This document shows, piece by piece, positions 35,355 through 47,640 of a DNA stretch of 64,000 nt. How positions within the stretch are numbered: position 1 is the first letter of the stretch; each line of letters opens with the position of its first letter. The DNA is from Sarcocystis neurona (taxonomy: Eukaryota > Apicomplexa > Conoidasida > Eucoccidiorida > Sarcocystidae): positions 3,301,600 to 3,365,599 of the forward strand of contig KL647289.1 of assembly GCA_000727475.1 (NCBI GenBank), read 5' to 3'. A program made the translations under genes and the position numbers. The notes under the pieces are model-generated. The model was given only the letters and a program-made list of their open reading frames with translations, was not told the origin of the DNA and ran no database searches.

Positions 35355-38300
35355 GTGTGGTGGGGACCCCCACAGGTGGAAGAGGAGCCGCACCACTCAG
35401 CGTGCTGGGTCTCCTTTCGCGTCGCGGATCTGAAGCTTTCAGAGAGGTACACAGCACTGCATTTTAACGTATCTCTATTGCCATTGTATCCGACTCGGCT
35501 TTTACTCCTCGTCTTACGGCACACGCATAGATGAGATAGTATCCAAGATACCTCATACCAGCTGCACATACATACGTGTATCAGGGTACGTGCGTATAGG
35601 ACGTTGGGTGCGTCTACGCACAGAGTAAGATCAAGTGTCCACCGCGATGTGGAGAGAAATAGATTTCGTCCGTCTGCGGCTCGCCTCCGTTCCCTAGTGC
35701 GTCTCACTGCGCGTGTACACCGAATGTATCTCCCCCAAGTAAACACACACATGTGTGTGTGCACACACGGGCAATTTACGCATGTCCAAACGTGGTAGAT
35801 ATACGTCTCCGTGCTCGCGTCGGGTGCACCTCTATATGCAACACGCGGCTACAGTCCTTCTCCTACTCCTGCGTGTACGAATGAGAAGTCGTAGAACTGC
35901 ACCTCGCGCAGTCCACCCACCCGCAAACGCGCACACACGCATACATAAACGCGCACACATGCACGGGTACGTAAGCACTGCACGCATATTCTAGTATTTG
36001 AATAATATATCTCCCGAGCACAATGAAGCTTCACTTATTAGAATCCGGTAGAATATGTAAACACGGTCATGCGCATGTATTATACACACGTGTGAACTCC
36101 CCAATTTACCTGGCTGCGTGCGTGCGTGTCCTTCAATCCGTCGAGAATAGCGCGCCACGACGGTGAGGCTCAATGCAAGAGTCGCACTCAGGTTCAAACA
36201 AATATATACGTCAACGCACGTCTGATACAGCTATCCTGCACCTCTGCACATGTAAGACCGCACGCACTGCTGCAGTCTACGTATGATACAAGCCGACTTT
36301 CTCCTGCATAGATACCTGTACGTGCTGGAGAACACATACGTGAAAAGGAAAAAGGGGGAAGGTCACTAGGAAGGTCCTCGGTGTCCACACAAACACACAT
36401 GAAGGAATAGGCGCCTCCACGTTGCCTACACTTGTTTGATTCTCTTTGTATGAGAGGGCGCGACGCGAAAAAGACTACGCGCACAATTTACCAGTGTGCC
36501 GTGCGCGCCACCGGGCGCCGTACAGACAAGAAGAGAGAAACCCGTCGAGGCCGAAAGAACTTTAAACGCAGCTGCGGGTAGACGTGCGTTGCGATACAGT
36601 GGTACACACACGCTGACACAAAGATGTCAACGTCGAGAGCAGGTAGTCTGTTCCAAGTGTGCCGTATAGTTAAACTTGCATGCGCGGCAGACAACATAGC
36701 AACACTCCGCTGTGTTCGTGTGTGGATGCCTGCGGACGAGAGTCTCCTGTTGGGCCTTTCCTTCTTTATATATATATAAATATTTGAATGCATGCGCGCG
36801 TTGCGAGGACGGTAAATAAACACATAGATGTGTGTGTCTGTGTGTGGGTGTGTGGGTGTGTATATGTATACGTATATGTATATATACCTATGTGTAGGGG
36901 TACAAGGGTGCACGCGCACATATAGGTATGTGTACACATGCGTGTGTGTAGGGGGGTATAGCTATGTACGTGGATCTGTGTGAACGTGTAGTGAGTACCG
37001 AAGGCGAGTCTTCTGCCCATTTCCTCTTCCGCACTGTAGCAGGTGGACAGACTTGTTTGCGTGAACAACTCTGTCGCGACGAGGCCTCCAGTGTCACGTC
37101 CACGGGTCTTTCTGTAGAGAGATCTTCGTGGATGCAGAGACTTGCCTACACACCGACACCAGGACACTATTCGTGTCGCCACAGCCATGAGACGTGTGCG
37201 TGTCTGCTTGAGTTCGTGTTTGTATGCGCGTGTGTGTCTGGGTGTGTGTAAATGTATACAGGGAGCGTTGTGTGCATGCGTGCACGTATATATATACTTA
37301 TGTGTGTACGCACGTACACAGGTACGGAAGTGTGGATGTAGGTACGCGTGCACAGATGAGCGATATGGACGGATGTGTACGAACGGAGGTATGTTCCGAT
37401 GTTTGTAGGAATACGTGTATGTACTGGATAGATGTACCCCCGTCTGGAGGTGTGTACGTATGTATGAAAGTCAGTCTGTATGGGTGTACGGATGACTTTG
37501 TGCATGTCTATATGCAGGTGTTGCACTGTCCTTTTGAAATCTGCTGCTGCTGCATAGTCTCAAGCTGAAAGTTCTCTCTCGCCAGCGCATGCGTATAGCG
37601 TACTGGTGTTCACGTCACTGCTGCTGCTGCTGCTGTGCCGACTGGATTTCTCACTGCGTTTGGCGATCTGCGTTGACTCCTGCTACCGCGCTGTCGCATC
37701 CCCCGCAGTGGCTCATGTTCTTTCTCCGCAATGCCGCCGCAGACGGCGACCGCCTCTGCACGCGTCACGTGCCGCACGCCTGCAGCAACGTACGTGTGTT
37801 GCTGCTGCGTTGTCCAACTGTCGCTGCAGAGGAGACCTGCAGTGCTCTGCTGCGATCCCATGTTGCACAACTGCTGCTGCTACTGCAGTGTGTGTGTGTG
37901 CACCACCTGCTGCTGCGAAAGCATGTACCAGCCCAGCCGCGCGTCTGAAAATGGTTTTACCTGCTGCCGAAGCCTCTGTCCCGGCGACCTTAGCCGTGCA
38001 GTGGATACCGGCAGCAGCTGCCGCGTGAACTGCACACACCAGCAGCTTTGATAGTTTTGAATTTATCAGCTGATGTTGCTGCGGTGTGTAATAACTGAGC
38101 GGATGGTTCAGGTTCCGTCGGCTGCTGCTGCGGGACGCCCCTCTTAGTGACTGTACACCAGTGTAAGCAAGCTGCACTGCGGCTACTGCACGACACATTT
38201 ACACGTAGCTTCTGCTTCTGCTTCTTCATCGCGTTGTGCTGCTCGTTTTGCACCAAACAGAGCAGGCGATCTCTTTCTCCGTACTGCTGAGCCGCCGCCG

Positions 38301-40347
38301 CTGGTACTGCTGTGTGGTTATGTGCTTGTGCTACTCGGCCTGCCGTCAGGCAAGAGAAGCGACTGCTGGACATTCTTGGAGAGGAGCGCATCGATGAAGC
38401 AACGGGCATTGCGTGCATCGAAGCAGACCTCTTCCCGCAGCGCAATCAGAATGCTGCTTATTTAGGTGAAGGAAACTTCTTCACGACAAATCCTCTCTTC
38501 ATAAATACGTATCCGTATATCGATGCGAATGTATTCACAAACAAGGATACGTGTGCGAATATAAATGCAGACATAGGCGGAAATATGCCTGCGCCTAGCA
38601 GTGCATGTATAACGAGACAGAGAGGTGTGTGGATTCAATGCGTGTACCTACGCTGGTGCATATCTATATGTGTGACCGCCTTAAACCTTGCATATAGTTG
38701 GGGATATATTAATGTGTGAAGAGAGATCTGTATATATTGAGTAGACGTATATATGTCTATCCATAATTGTAGACTTTCATGAGTAATTTAGTGTATATCT
38801 CTACATACCTGCCCACGCATACGCGTGTATTTCACTGCCGATTCACGACTATAAAGATGTTTTTATACACAGGTGTGTGGCTGGAATAGGTAGAGAGATG
38901 GAGACGCAAATGGGTGAGTGTATTACGCATCAGGTGTAGCTGACCATACGACTGTACACAGATATATGTGTGTAGACGCATGTATACGTACATACGTATG
39001 TGTATCTGACTGACTTAACACGCACGCATAGAAAGCGATACAGGTACGTCTACGCCCACACTGGTGCCTACTTGGACAAGCATCCATACGGAGAGACACC
39101 TGCACACATCTATATGTACCTGTGTGTACATAAGTGTGGACAGAAGTGGGAAAAAAGTACGTACACAGAGAGGTACGCAATGTCTCCTTGCGCTCTTTTT
39201 CTGTGGATGCGTCTATTTGCAGTTATCGGCACATGTACAGAGGTCTGCATCCGTATCCTGGTGTCCGCAGACCCGCACGTAGTTGCACGCGTACACATAT
39301 ATAGCGGTGCGCACGTCCAAACCAGCACACGTAAAGACACACCAAGACAGTGGCACATACGTACAAGTACATACGTAGATATGTAAGAATCAGTAGACAC
39401 GTGTAGGTGCACACAAACAGAAATACAGAGACTTCCTTGTGTAAGGGGGGGTCTGAAGATACATCTCTGTTCTATAATTCCACGGGTATGGAACTGGTAA
39501 GGACGAATAGAACACCGTTAGGAGCGCTGTGCGTTAGCGGCCGTTTTGTGCCTGCAAGGGGAAAATCTACCAAATTCTGTTTCCGCGTACCAAGCAGCAC
39601 CAACGTCTACACGTGTCAACATGGGCGTACACACATGTGTCGTACTCGCAAATATGTGTGTCTGGATGTCTATGCGTAACGTTGCACACCTACGTCCACG
39701 CAGGAAAAGAACGATGTACGTATACATATAAATATGTCTGTATCATATGTAGATCGTTACATATATGTATACGCAAAACGACGCTATATTGTATATGTGT
39801 ATGTGTATTTATATACACATGCGCGGCTATACGTACGGACGTGGTACGCACAAAAACATCTCTCTAACAAGTAGGTGTACGTTGTATACGAGTATAGGCA
39901 CACAGATCGGTACTTGGCGTTGGGAAGAAGTCCCCGCGTATGCGTCTACGTATATGTGTGGATGTGTGGGAGAGAGTAATACGCGAGTAAAATCCCTCGG
40001 GGAAGCGGGTCTCTACACAACATCACTCGCACACACAGAAGTCCGCACGTGCCTGTTTGTCTGTGGCTATTCGTGTGTATCGGTTAGTTTAACACAGCAA
40101 GGAACAGACATACAAACGGCATGTAGTAGCGCGGTGCATGCAACACTTGCCTGACCGTCTGCTACTGGTGGTGCGCAGGCGACATCCTGCAGCAGCTGAT
40201 GCGGGAAGTGAGGAAGGTTTAAAGAAGAAGAAGATGATGAAGAAGAAAATGTCTTCTTCTCGGCAGCAGCAGCAGCTCTCTACCGAAGGTGCTTCCATTT
40301 GCTCCCTTTGCCACCGCCTCCTCCAGGGTGCAACCCGCAAAAATTAA
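35355..40347 (+). CDS. Multi-exon gene of unknown function
   Basis: Candidate exons A 35355..35446, B 35624..35738, C 37709..37789, D 38350..38465, E 39223..39278, F 39459..39496 and G 40098..40347 (TAA). Phases agree for A-B-C and for D-E-F-G; C to D does not fit, so one exon is missing there. Splice sites are good: D acceptor CCTGCCGTCAG and donor TTTAG|GTGAAG, E acceptor in TTTTTCTGTGGATGCGTCTATTTGCAG, F donor GTAAGG. Products include VSFRVADLKLSER, RSSVHRDVERNRFR, LLDILGEERIDEATG, CIEADLF, CTEVCIRILVSADPH and, in G, HLPDRLLLVVRRRHP, a Lys run, poly-Gln and CSLC. Fragments such as DVERN, EADLF and RIL-x3-DP resemble parts of TBC (Rab-GAP) domains, but the diagnostic QGM motif is not seen, so I do not name it. 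The 5' end is unknown. Confidence 0.4.
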
Positions 40348-41831
40348 TGTAAATGATCACTTGCTTAATCAACAGGTATATATGGTGCGAGGTTGTGTAC
40401 ATGTTGCGTGGGCGCGTAAGGCCTACGTATTACTATGTATATACATATGTGTGTACACGCGTATGCGTATGCAGTTGTGTATGGATAATATACGTATGTA
40501 TGTGAATGAGTATTTTTCGTGTGTGTGCATGTATGTGTAAGTGTGTGCATATCTGTAATGTGCTCTTGGATTTGTACGTATTAATACTGTCCATCAGGTC
40601 GTGTATGACTGTCCAGCCCCCAAAAGAGAAATAAGTAGAACCGGCGAAGCCGCAATTCCGTCTCGTTCTGCTCTCGCTCACTCACACTCGGTACCTCCGT
40701 ATACACACGTACGGGACCGCGTAATTCCCGTAGCTTCACAGCAGTTGTCGCATAAACAGGTACCTGAGGGGGTTACCGACGTCCACCGAGATTACTGCTG
40801 TCTAAGCGTGAGAAGAGGTGAATGCATCAACGAATAAACACTTCTACTCAGGCAGAGTGCCAGCGGGACGTTCTTATGCAAACATGTCCACCTACACACC
40901 TATAAATAAATATCTATACATGTATGGGTACACTCGTCCTTCGTTACGTGCATACGTATTAGTTTTCTGCGGGGCGCCTACATACTGCCACACGTGTACG
41001 AAAGGTACATATATATATATATATACATATGTGTGTATATATATGTACATATACATATATATCTGTTATGCGTTACATGCGCATGTTCACGTATGACTGC
41101 ACTTTTACTCATGTGTACATATTGTATGTTCGACATCTATAAAGTTCCTGTGTACGCGTGTACCTGTTTATGGAAGTATGTATATTTGTATCTTTACATT
41201 CTGTGCATAAGCCGTACATGTAAATGCAGTTTTATTCATATATATGTATGTTAGTGTGCGTTGGTCCTATATAAACTCTGTGCCTATGCGTGCTCGCACA
41301 CGCGAGTGTATACGTGCGTATACGTGTGTGCGAGCGTGGGAGTGCATATACAAATTTACATATATATATATATACGTATAAACATATATCCGTATATATG
41401 TGTAAATCAATACGTGTAGGTGCGTGTCCTACGCAGGCTAGCTGTTTGCGTAGAAGCGAATGTGTATCTCGATAGACGGATGACTAGTCATGCGAATGCG
41501 TTAGGTGTATGCTTGCCTGCCCGTATGGTAGCTGTATGTGTGCGTGTACATATGCGTACGTGTACATATATATATATATATATAATGAAGAAACGTATGT
41601 CTAAGACGTCTGTACATCTTCGGATGCGTATACAGACACAACATACTGCCTCTTATATTTAATGTGTGTATATTCGTGTTTCCACACCTGTGACAGGTGA
41701 TACTCATGGGCACACGTGTATAGATGCGAGTGAGATATACAGGAGAAAGCTAAAATCCAACTGATTTGCCGTATCCGTGTATATAAGTGTAAGTACATAC
41801 TCCGCCTCGCCTAGTACAATGGACTACAGTC

Positions 41832-41863
<32 letters not shown>

Positions 41864-42820
41864 CGTATAGGTACTGTGTTAATACAAACGTATATACGGG
41901 GAATATGCGGCAGTTGATACCCTGATACAGAGACTCTCAGGACAGAAGTGAAGGACGGAAGAGTACAAGGAAGAGAGGCCATGTGCGTGGTTCGCATGTC
42001 ACTGTACGTCTACACAAGGAGACGCTTGCGGGCTTTGGATATGTGCGGCGATCCAATAAATTCATCTGTCTTTGTGCGAGGACGTGTATCGCAAACAGCG
42101 CTGGGACACGTATGTATCTGGCGGTGCCGCAGTAGCAGTGAGTGCGTGCAAAAGTGTTGTCCATCTGGCATACACCCTAGAACGCTCATGTGTGGCGAAA
42201 CGCTACAGAAGATTAGCGGTCTCAATCGTCTGGCATTTGACGTCCGCATTTCTACGTGGACGTATTTGAAGTGAAAAGTACGTCCTTCTACATATATAGT
42301 AGATGGACACGCCTATAAACATATATATATATATATATATATTGTGGAAGGATGGAGAAAAACAAGGCATGTATCTGCCGTACAGTGTGCACACCGGTGT
42401 ATCTGTGCAGGTAGTAATGAAACGTAGAAATAACGAACTGTTGAGATACAATAACCGCACATGCATATATATGTGTATGTAGGCGTATATATTGAATGGT
42501 CCGACATGAAGGATAACGCGTGACAGTTGGGCAGCTTGGGCGTATACACATGTATCCACGTGTGTCTGTACAGGTTCGCACCGTCATGTAAACCGAAGTG
42601 TGGTATGTATGACGTCTGCGATATTTGTACGTCAGGCGTATCAACTGGAGTCGAGTGCAGCGGGTCAGTGACACACGTGCGTTAGATCGCTTTTCTTCTA
42701 GATACTATTCATCGGGAACGGTTGTCTAAGTCTCGTCTCCTTCCCTAAAGTGCTTTCCATTTTGATATTCCTCTTGGTAGCACGCTCTGCCTTCTTCACT
42801 CCTGTCACTCCGTTCTTGAC
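40348..42820. other. Microsatellite-rich spacer, no gene seen
   Basis: TA runs near 41009-41060, 41358-41375, 41563-41583, 41836-41861 and 42320-42342, with CA/TG repeats around them. A balanced 300 bp piece at 41960-42270 has open frames in several phases but no motif. Confidence 0.45.
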
Positions 42821-42826
42821 GGTACG

Positions 42827-42932
42827 ATGTCTCTAGATGCTTTGCTCCCCTTTCTGGAAAACCACTTCACCCATTGTTTTTGTGCTTCTAATCCAGCTCC
42901 TCGGAGCTCGGTTTTCTGCGTTTGCTTCATGC
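42827..42932 (+). CDS. Weak candidate first exon
   Basis: ATG at 42827 after a CT-rich stretch gives MSLDALLPFLENHF and ends in phase 1 at a CCCG|GTAAAT donor. A strong acceptor (CTTTCCTTTTCCGCCGCTCTAG, ending 43034) follows, but the phase does not match it. It may be the start of the gene ending at 44439. Weak. Confidence 0.18.
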
Positions 42933-44131
42933 CCGGTAAATTACTCATCACCTTTTTGCAAAATGTTGATCGTTCTCTCATGCACAACCTGTTTTCTGAC
43001 GCGGTACTGCCTGCTTTCCTTTTCCGCCGCTCTAGGAGGAGACCGCTTCTAATCAGTTATTCCGTACATTTCACGGCATTCTGAAATAGGGTTGTTCCTC
43101 CAGCGTTCTAGCGTTTTGTGAACTCTGCACCTCCTGTGAGCTTCTGCATACATTAAATCGCACGCCCACGTCTAAATCTGTGTGTAAGCCAACATATATG
43201 TACGTATACACAAGTGTACAGACTATTCTATTACGAGGCATGAATTTGCACACACACAGACGCAAATACGTGTATATATATAGGTGTACGGCACATACCG
43301 AAGTGTATGCATATATGTGTTTTGTTATATATACATATATATACGTGCGTGCCAGTGTCCCTCCACACGTGTCTACACCCACACATACGCACACACGGGC
43401 GCACACACACGCACACATTTCGATACACACGGACGCCCTCACGACATCGCAGATATATTTGTCTTCACTTCTGTACGTATTTGTTCCGACTCCGTGGTAA
43501 AGAATTGCCCGGCGTGAAAAATACTGCGGACTGTGCATTTCTGCGTAAGTGCATTTCTGCGCAGTAATTTCATCTCTCACAGTAGACATAAAAATTTCGG
43601 CGCTTCCAGCGAGCTCAGCTGCCACACACACTTGAGGCACGACACTACTCGAGATAGTCGGCCACCCTGCAAAATAAGACGGGTAACTCAAATGCAATTA
43701 TGCACCCATAACAGGATGATTGTGCATGCGTTCGTAAAGGTACATGAATCCGCGAATGGATACGGACCTGCATATGTAGTGTACAAAACAAGTTAAGCCG
43801 GCCGAATCACGCGCGCATGCACGCACAAGCAAACGGCCACGCGAGTACACTGCATATAGAAGAGCAAGTCAGGCGCGGTGGGATGCGCAGGTGCGTACGT
43901 GTATGTATATATATATATATATTATATATACATGAGACTGTGAGGCACAACCTCACGCATACACACACCTACAAGAACGTGTCCACTGCACTCACACGTA
44001 TAAAGGCTTACATATGTATGTACATATATGTGTATATATATATGTAAAAGCGCACTGCCACGGTGTAGCTGGTGCAATCTCTATACATACAGAGTCGTCT
44101 AGACTGTGTTATCATGTTTGTTTCCTCGTAG

Positions 44132-44439
44132 GACGTGCTCCGAGATGCAAGACAAGCAGTCATTAAGTGTTTCACTGCAGGTACTTTCTCATCTGTATAC
44201 GTAGGCGCGACAGAGGGCATCTTCGATGTATCGCGCTTCACTCTCAGTCTGCTGACACTGAGGTCACGGTACGTCACAAACCTAACAGCTATCTGGTAGA
44301 AGGCCCACACGTAGCTACTCACTCTCGTGTTTCTCCAACATCAAAACTCCATCTCATTTTTACATCCTCCGTAGTTATTGAACATCTAGACGAACTGCTA
44401 CGTGGAAGAGAGCTATTCAACCGCAGCCGTGGAGCATAG
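44132..44439 (+). CDS. 3' end of an unidentified gene, two exons
   Basis: Exon 44132..44180 follows acceptor TTTGTTTCCTCGTAG and ends ACTGCAG|GTACTT. Exon 44375..44439 follows ACATCCTCCGTAG and ends in TAG. The split codon is phase 1 on both sides. The joined tail has DVLRDARQAVIKCFT, then IEHLDELLRGRELF and NRSRG, an amphipathic helical pattern. No family is recognised, and upstream exons were not identified with confidence. A perfect GTAAGT lies nine bases after the stop, so an intron in the 3' UTR is possible. Confidence 0.4.
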
Positions 44440-44649
44440 GAGAAGGAGTAAGTGCTCTCCTTGTGCCGCTACGTACGTATCCCAAATACACGCGCACAAG
44501 TGAGAGTATACAGTTTTCCGGAGTTCATTCAAACTTCGTATGCACAGTGCAAATACGCCCTCGTATTCCTTCTGCGTGTACTGCGGAACCCAGTCCAGCT
44601 TTCCTTATGGATGTCCTCCTGTAACAAAGGACATCGGTAGGCGCAGGAT

Positions 44650-44761
44650 GTACTTCTTACGTGTGACGTGCAGCTGTGCACCTAGATACGTAGATGCATA
44701 CATCTGATCTACTCCTTACATGTGCCGTACAGCTCTGCACCCAGGTAGGTACGTACATCTA
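44650..44761 (+). repeat. Two-copy direct repeat, unit about 57 bp
   Basis: 44650-44706 and 44709-44761 share TACTYCTTAC-GTG, then CAGCT-TGCACC and TACATCT with scattered mismatches. Confidence 0.7.
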
Positions 44762-44861
44762 AAGGCACATGCGTCCTCTCTAAAAATAAAAAGCTAAAGC
44801 TGCATAACCCGCGTATACGGGCACAGGCTTGTACACAGCCGAGTACGTTGGCGTATGTGCG

Positions 44862-45052
44862 CATACGTGTATACACAGACAGTGGTAACATACACCAGTG
44901 TTCGCGTACACATAGTCTACATACTTGACAACTGCACACGAAGAATCTGCGCACACGTGTACACACACGCAGTGGCAACACATGTGGATTTTCGCGTACA
45001 CGTAGTCTACATACTTGACAACTGCACTCTGAGAACCGTCGCATACACATGC
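44862..45052 (+). repeat. Two-copy direct repeat, unit about 90 bp
   Basis: Copies start near 44866 and 44957. The best-conserved part is TCGCGTACAC-TAGTCTACATACTTGACAACTGCAC. A weaker third relative lies near 45255-45300. Confidence 0.8.
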
Positions 45053-45459
45053 ATACACGCATATTCATGTAAATATTTGCACGAGTGTGTCATTCCTTAT
45101 GTATTGTCGTCTGCGTATACATATTCTGCGCCCTGTATACAAATGCCACGTATCCCCTCTTCATACGCTGGCACATGCCATACGTAATTTTGGCGGTACG
45201 TCCCCCTCCTATATCTTACTGTAGGTATATCTAATCATATATAGAGAGGTATACACACACGTTTGCGTACGCGTACTCTACGTACTTCACGTATGCAGAC
45301 TTGCATCCTCCACACCAATATGTGGACGCGTACGCGCACATATGTCGACATAAGTATGGGCCATCCATCCTGTTTTGTTAGTATACACGCCAGCGAGTGC
45401 ATCTCCGTCTCACCATGTATGGGATGGAGGTGTGGGTTCGCACCCACACCTCCTGTACG

Positions 45460-46660
45460 TAGTAGTCAAGGACCACCACTATTTACTAGCTAAGAACCAC
45501 TCTTGCTGTATAGAGACGCAGACGCGGCGCGGCTTCGTTTTAGTTCAGATGCTTTTTGCGAGCTGCACGTAAGGTTGCTCCTGTTGCTGCTTGAGCAGCT
45601 ACGGAAAGACGTCCGCTGCTGTGGGGTTTCCACCCAGAACTTGCTTTCCGGGCCTGAGACGAGACCAAATATTGCGACGAGCAGTTTCAGCGGCGCTGGT
45701 GAAGACGGACACCGGCAATCGGAAGTTCAACTGAACGAGGGACCTCTCGCTTCGGACCACGAACGACGGCGTCCGAATCGTTAAAACTGGCCTGTCTCTG
45801 GTTTCTTTTCTCTTTATAATATAAGAGCTATAGTGGTACTGGTCTTTGTGTTTCTGTCTATTCCGTAGCGTCGCTGTGGTGAAGACGTCGACTGCCTCCT
45901 CTGCTGCTGGTGGAGAGGGGCGCTTTACAGAGAGTGCCTTTCCTCATCTGTTCTATTCGCGTGACAAGAAGCAGCTTTTGCCACTGGCACAGCGACACAA
46001 GCGGATTTCATGTGTTTTCAGTCGCTCTATTTCAACGCTTTAGCGGTGTGGCACTCTGTACCTCTGGGCACTCCACTAATTTTTTCAATCCAGCTCAGAG
46101 GTCTGGAGTCTTCGTGCCTTTTGGCTTCGGCTATCTACTGGCGCCGTACGTTTCCGCCGAATCATGTCCTTTGTGGAATTGTTCACAGGGAACTGAGTAC
46201 AGGTGGATGATCTATTGTGCAGAGCAACTCAGCTCTAGCAGACACCCGTAGGAGCTGCCTGACAACCTTGCAGACGTATTTCAGTCGTGATATCTAGAAC
46301 CCTCGTTACCACGGAAACTATGCGCTGTGGCAGTTGGTTGCTTGTCTTGCACGTAGCAGTGAAAGTTTAACAGCTAGTCATTACTGGACTCCAGTGTCAA
46401 CGTTTCAGCATCTGAATCGTCAAAACTGCTAGGAGAGGAAACTGTTAGTGGAGCAGCAGCAGGAGTTGTGTTTAGACAAATTATGGGTTCTGCAGCACCG
46501 TTAGAATAAGCGTTAGTGATAGCTTTGCATTCACCATGCGTTCGACGTTCATTGTAGAATCTGGTTGTACCCACTACGTGGGTAATTTTGCGCTGTAAAT
46601 GCTGACGCGTGTCAGTAGAAGTGGTTGTGGCAGCGTCAACAGTGTGGTAAACAGCAGCTT
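45460..46660 (+). other. Repeat-poor DNA with candidate plus-strand exons
   Basis: A strong acceptor (TTTGTGTTTCTGTCTATTCCGTAG, ending 45868) opens a frame with FPHLFYSRDKKQLLPLAQRH up to a stop at 46043. A possible 32 bp intron (46012-46043) would link it to a frame with VPLGTPLIFSIQLRGLES ending near 46202. I cannot choose between overlapping frames on both strands, so no CDS is called. Confidence 0.3.
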
Positions 46661-46680
46661 CGCTGTAACCAGAGGCTACT

Positions 46681-47640
46681 GTGAATTTTCTAGTTGATCT
46701 GTATGCAGAGCAGCGTGTTATTGTTAGAGCCTGTGGTGGTAGCGCCGACCTGCTTATACTCGCGGATATCCGTCGTTACGCGCACACGCAGCGACTGGGA
46801 TACAGTACACGTGAGCATCGCATGTTGATAGATATCGATAAATGTTTAAAGGTACTCTTGTTGTATTCGCAGTAGTGGAATTTCAGCAGCGTTCCAAACA
46901 AGCGAATGCCCAACGACACGTAGCCCTGGTGGGCCAGCAGGTCGTCGTGGACTGTGCCTTTGTTGTAAGCAGGAGGTAAGTTGTAAGTTCGTGGCCGTGT
47001 ATAAGTGTGTGTAAGGCACTTCACTCCCGTAGAGGTGCCACTACAGTGATCCTGCATACACGTGGTCAACCAATGAAGCACTGGGTTCTTCGACTAAAAA
47101 TTCAAAGCAGTTACACTGTAGTCGCCGGAGGTAGGCTTGCACATTTCTAGGCTATCAGGGGTACAATGGACTTCATTGGTGAACTTCCGTGGCCGTTGTA
47201 GCTGACGGTGTCTGCAGGTGGTCTCGTACGGAGAAAGTACAGTCTGCCGTGGAGAGGAGGCGTGCAGATCCGGGTCAATGTACTAACGTTCTGCCAATTT
47301 TGGAAACTTTTAAATCTTGTTATGTCGCCATCGTCTACATTGTTGAAGGTAGCGCGGCGGTCAGCGCAATTATATTCAGCACCAACATTATCAAAGGTAG
47401 TAATTTTGGTACTGGTCACGTAAGTAACCGTTTTAGTATGTATAGCCGGAGTTTTGACAACATATTTCTAATAGCCACTGTGTCAAGTGAAAGACGTGGT
47501 TGATACAGCATTGTGTTACAGAAGGCGTGCTATCCCGCTGGTGAAGAGGAACTTCAACATACGTAGGGAGCTGCCATCGAATAAAAGGATCTCGCGGCTT
47601 CACACAGATGATCCTTCTCGTAACTCTGGGTACATACTTG
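46681..47640 (+). CDS. Candidate exon chain of an unidentified gene
   Basis: Plus-strand pieces: a frame from about 46681 to 46810 (VIVRACGGSADLLILAD) with donor GTGAGC; 46873..46975 (acceptor TTGTTGTATTCGCAG, donor GAG|GTAAGT), encoding HVALVGQQVVVDCAF; 47218..47348 (acceptor GTGTCTGCAG, donor GAAG|GTAGCG), encoding VLPILETFKSCYVAIVY; a 17 bp exon at 47379..47395; and a frame from 47478 with YRRRAIPLVKRNF. Phases agree at every step. The introns implied are about 62, 242, 30 and 82 bp. No family is recognised, and the minus strand also has open frames here (46374-46574 and 47147-47419), so this may be wrong. Confidence 0.33.

Noticed and set aside
35624..39496. Firm call of a TBC Rab-GAP domain
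   Set aside because: Only short fragments fit; the QGM motif and the conserved RW-x2-LLF segment were not found, so the gene is left unnamed.
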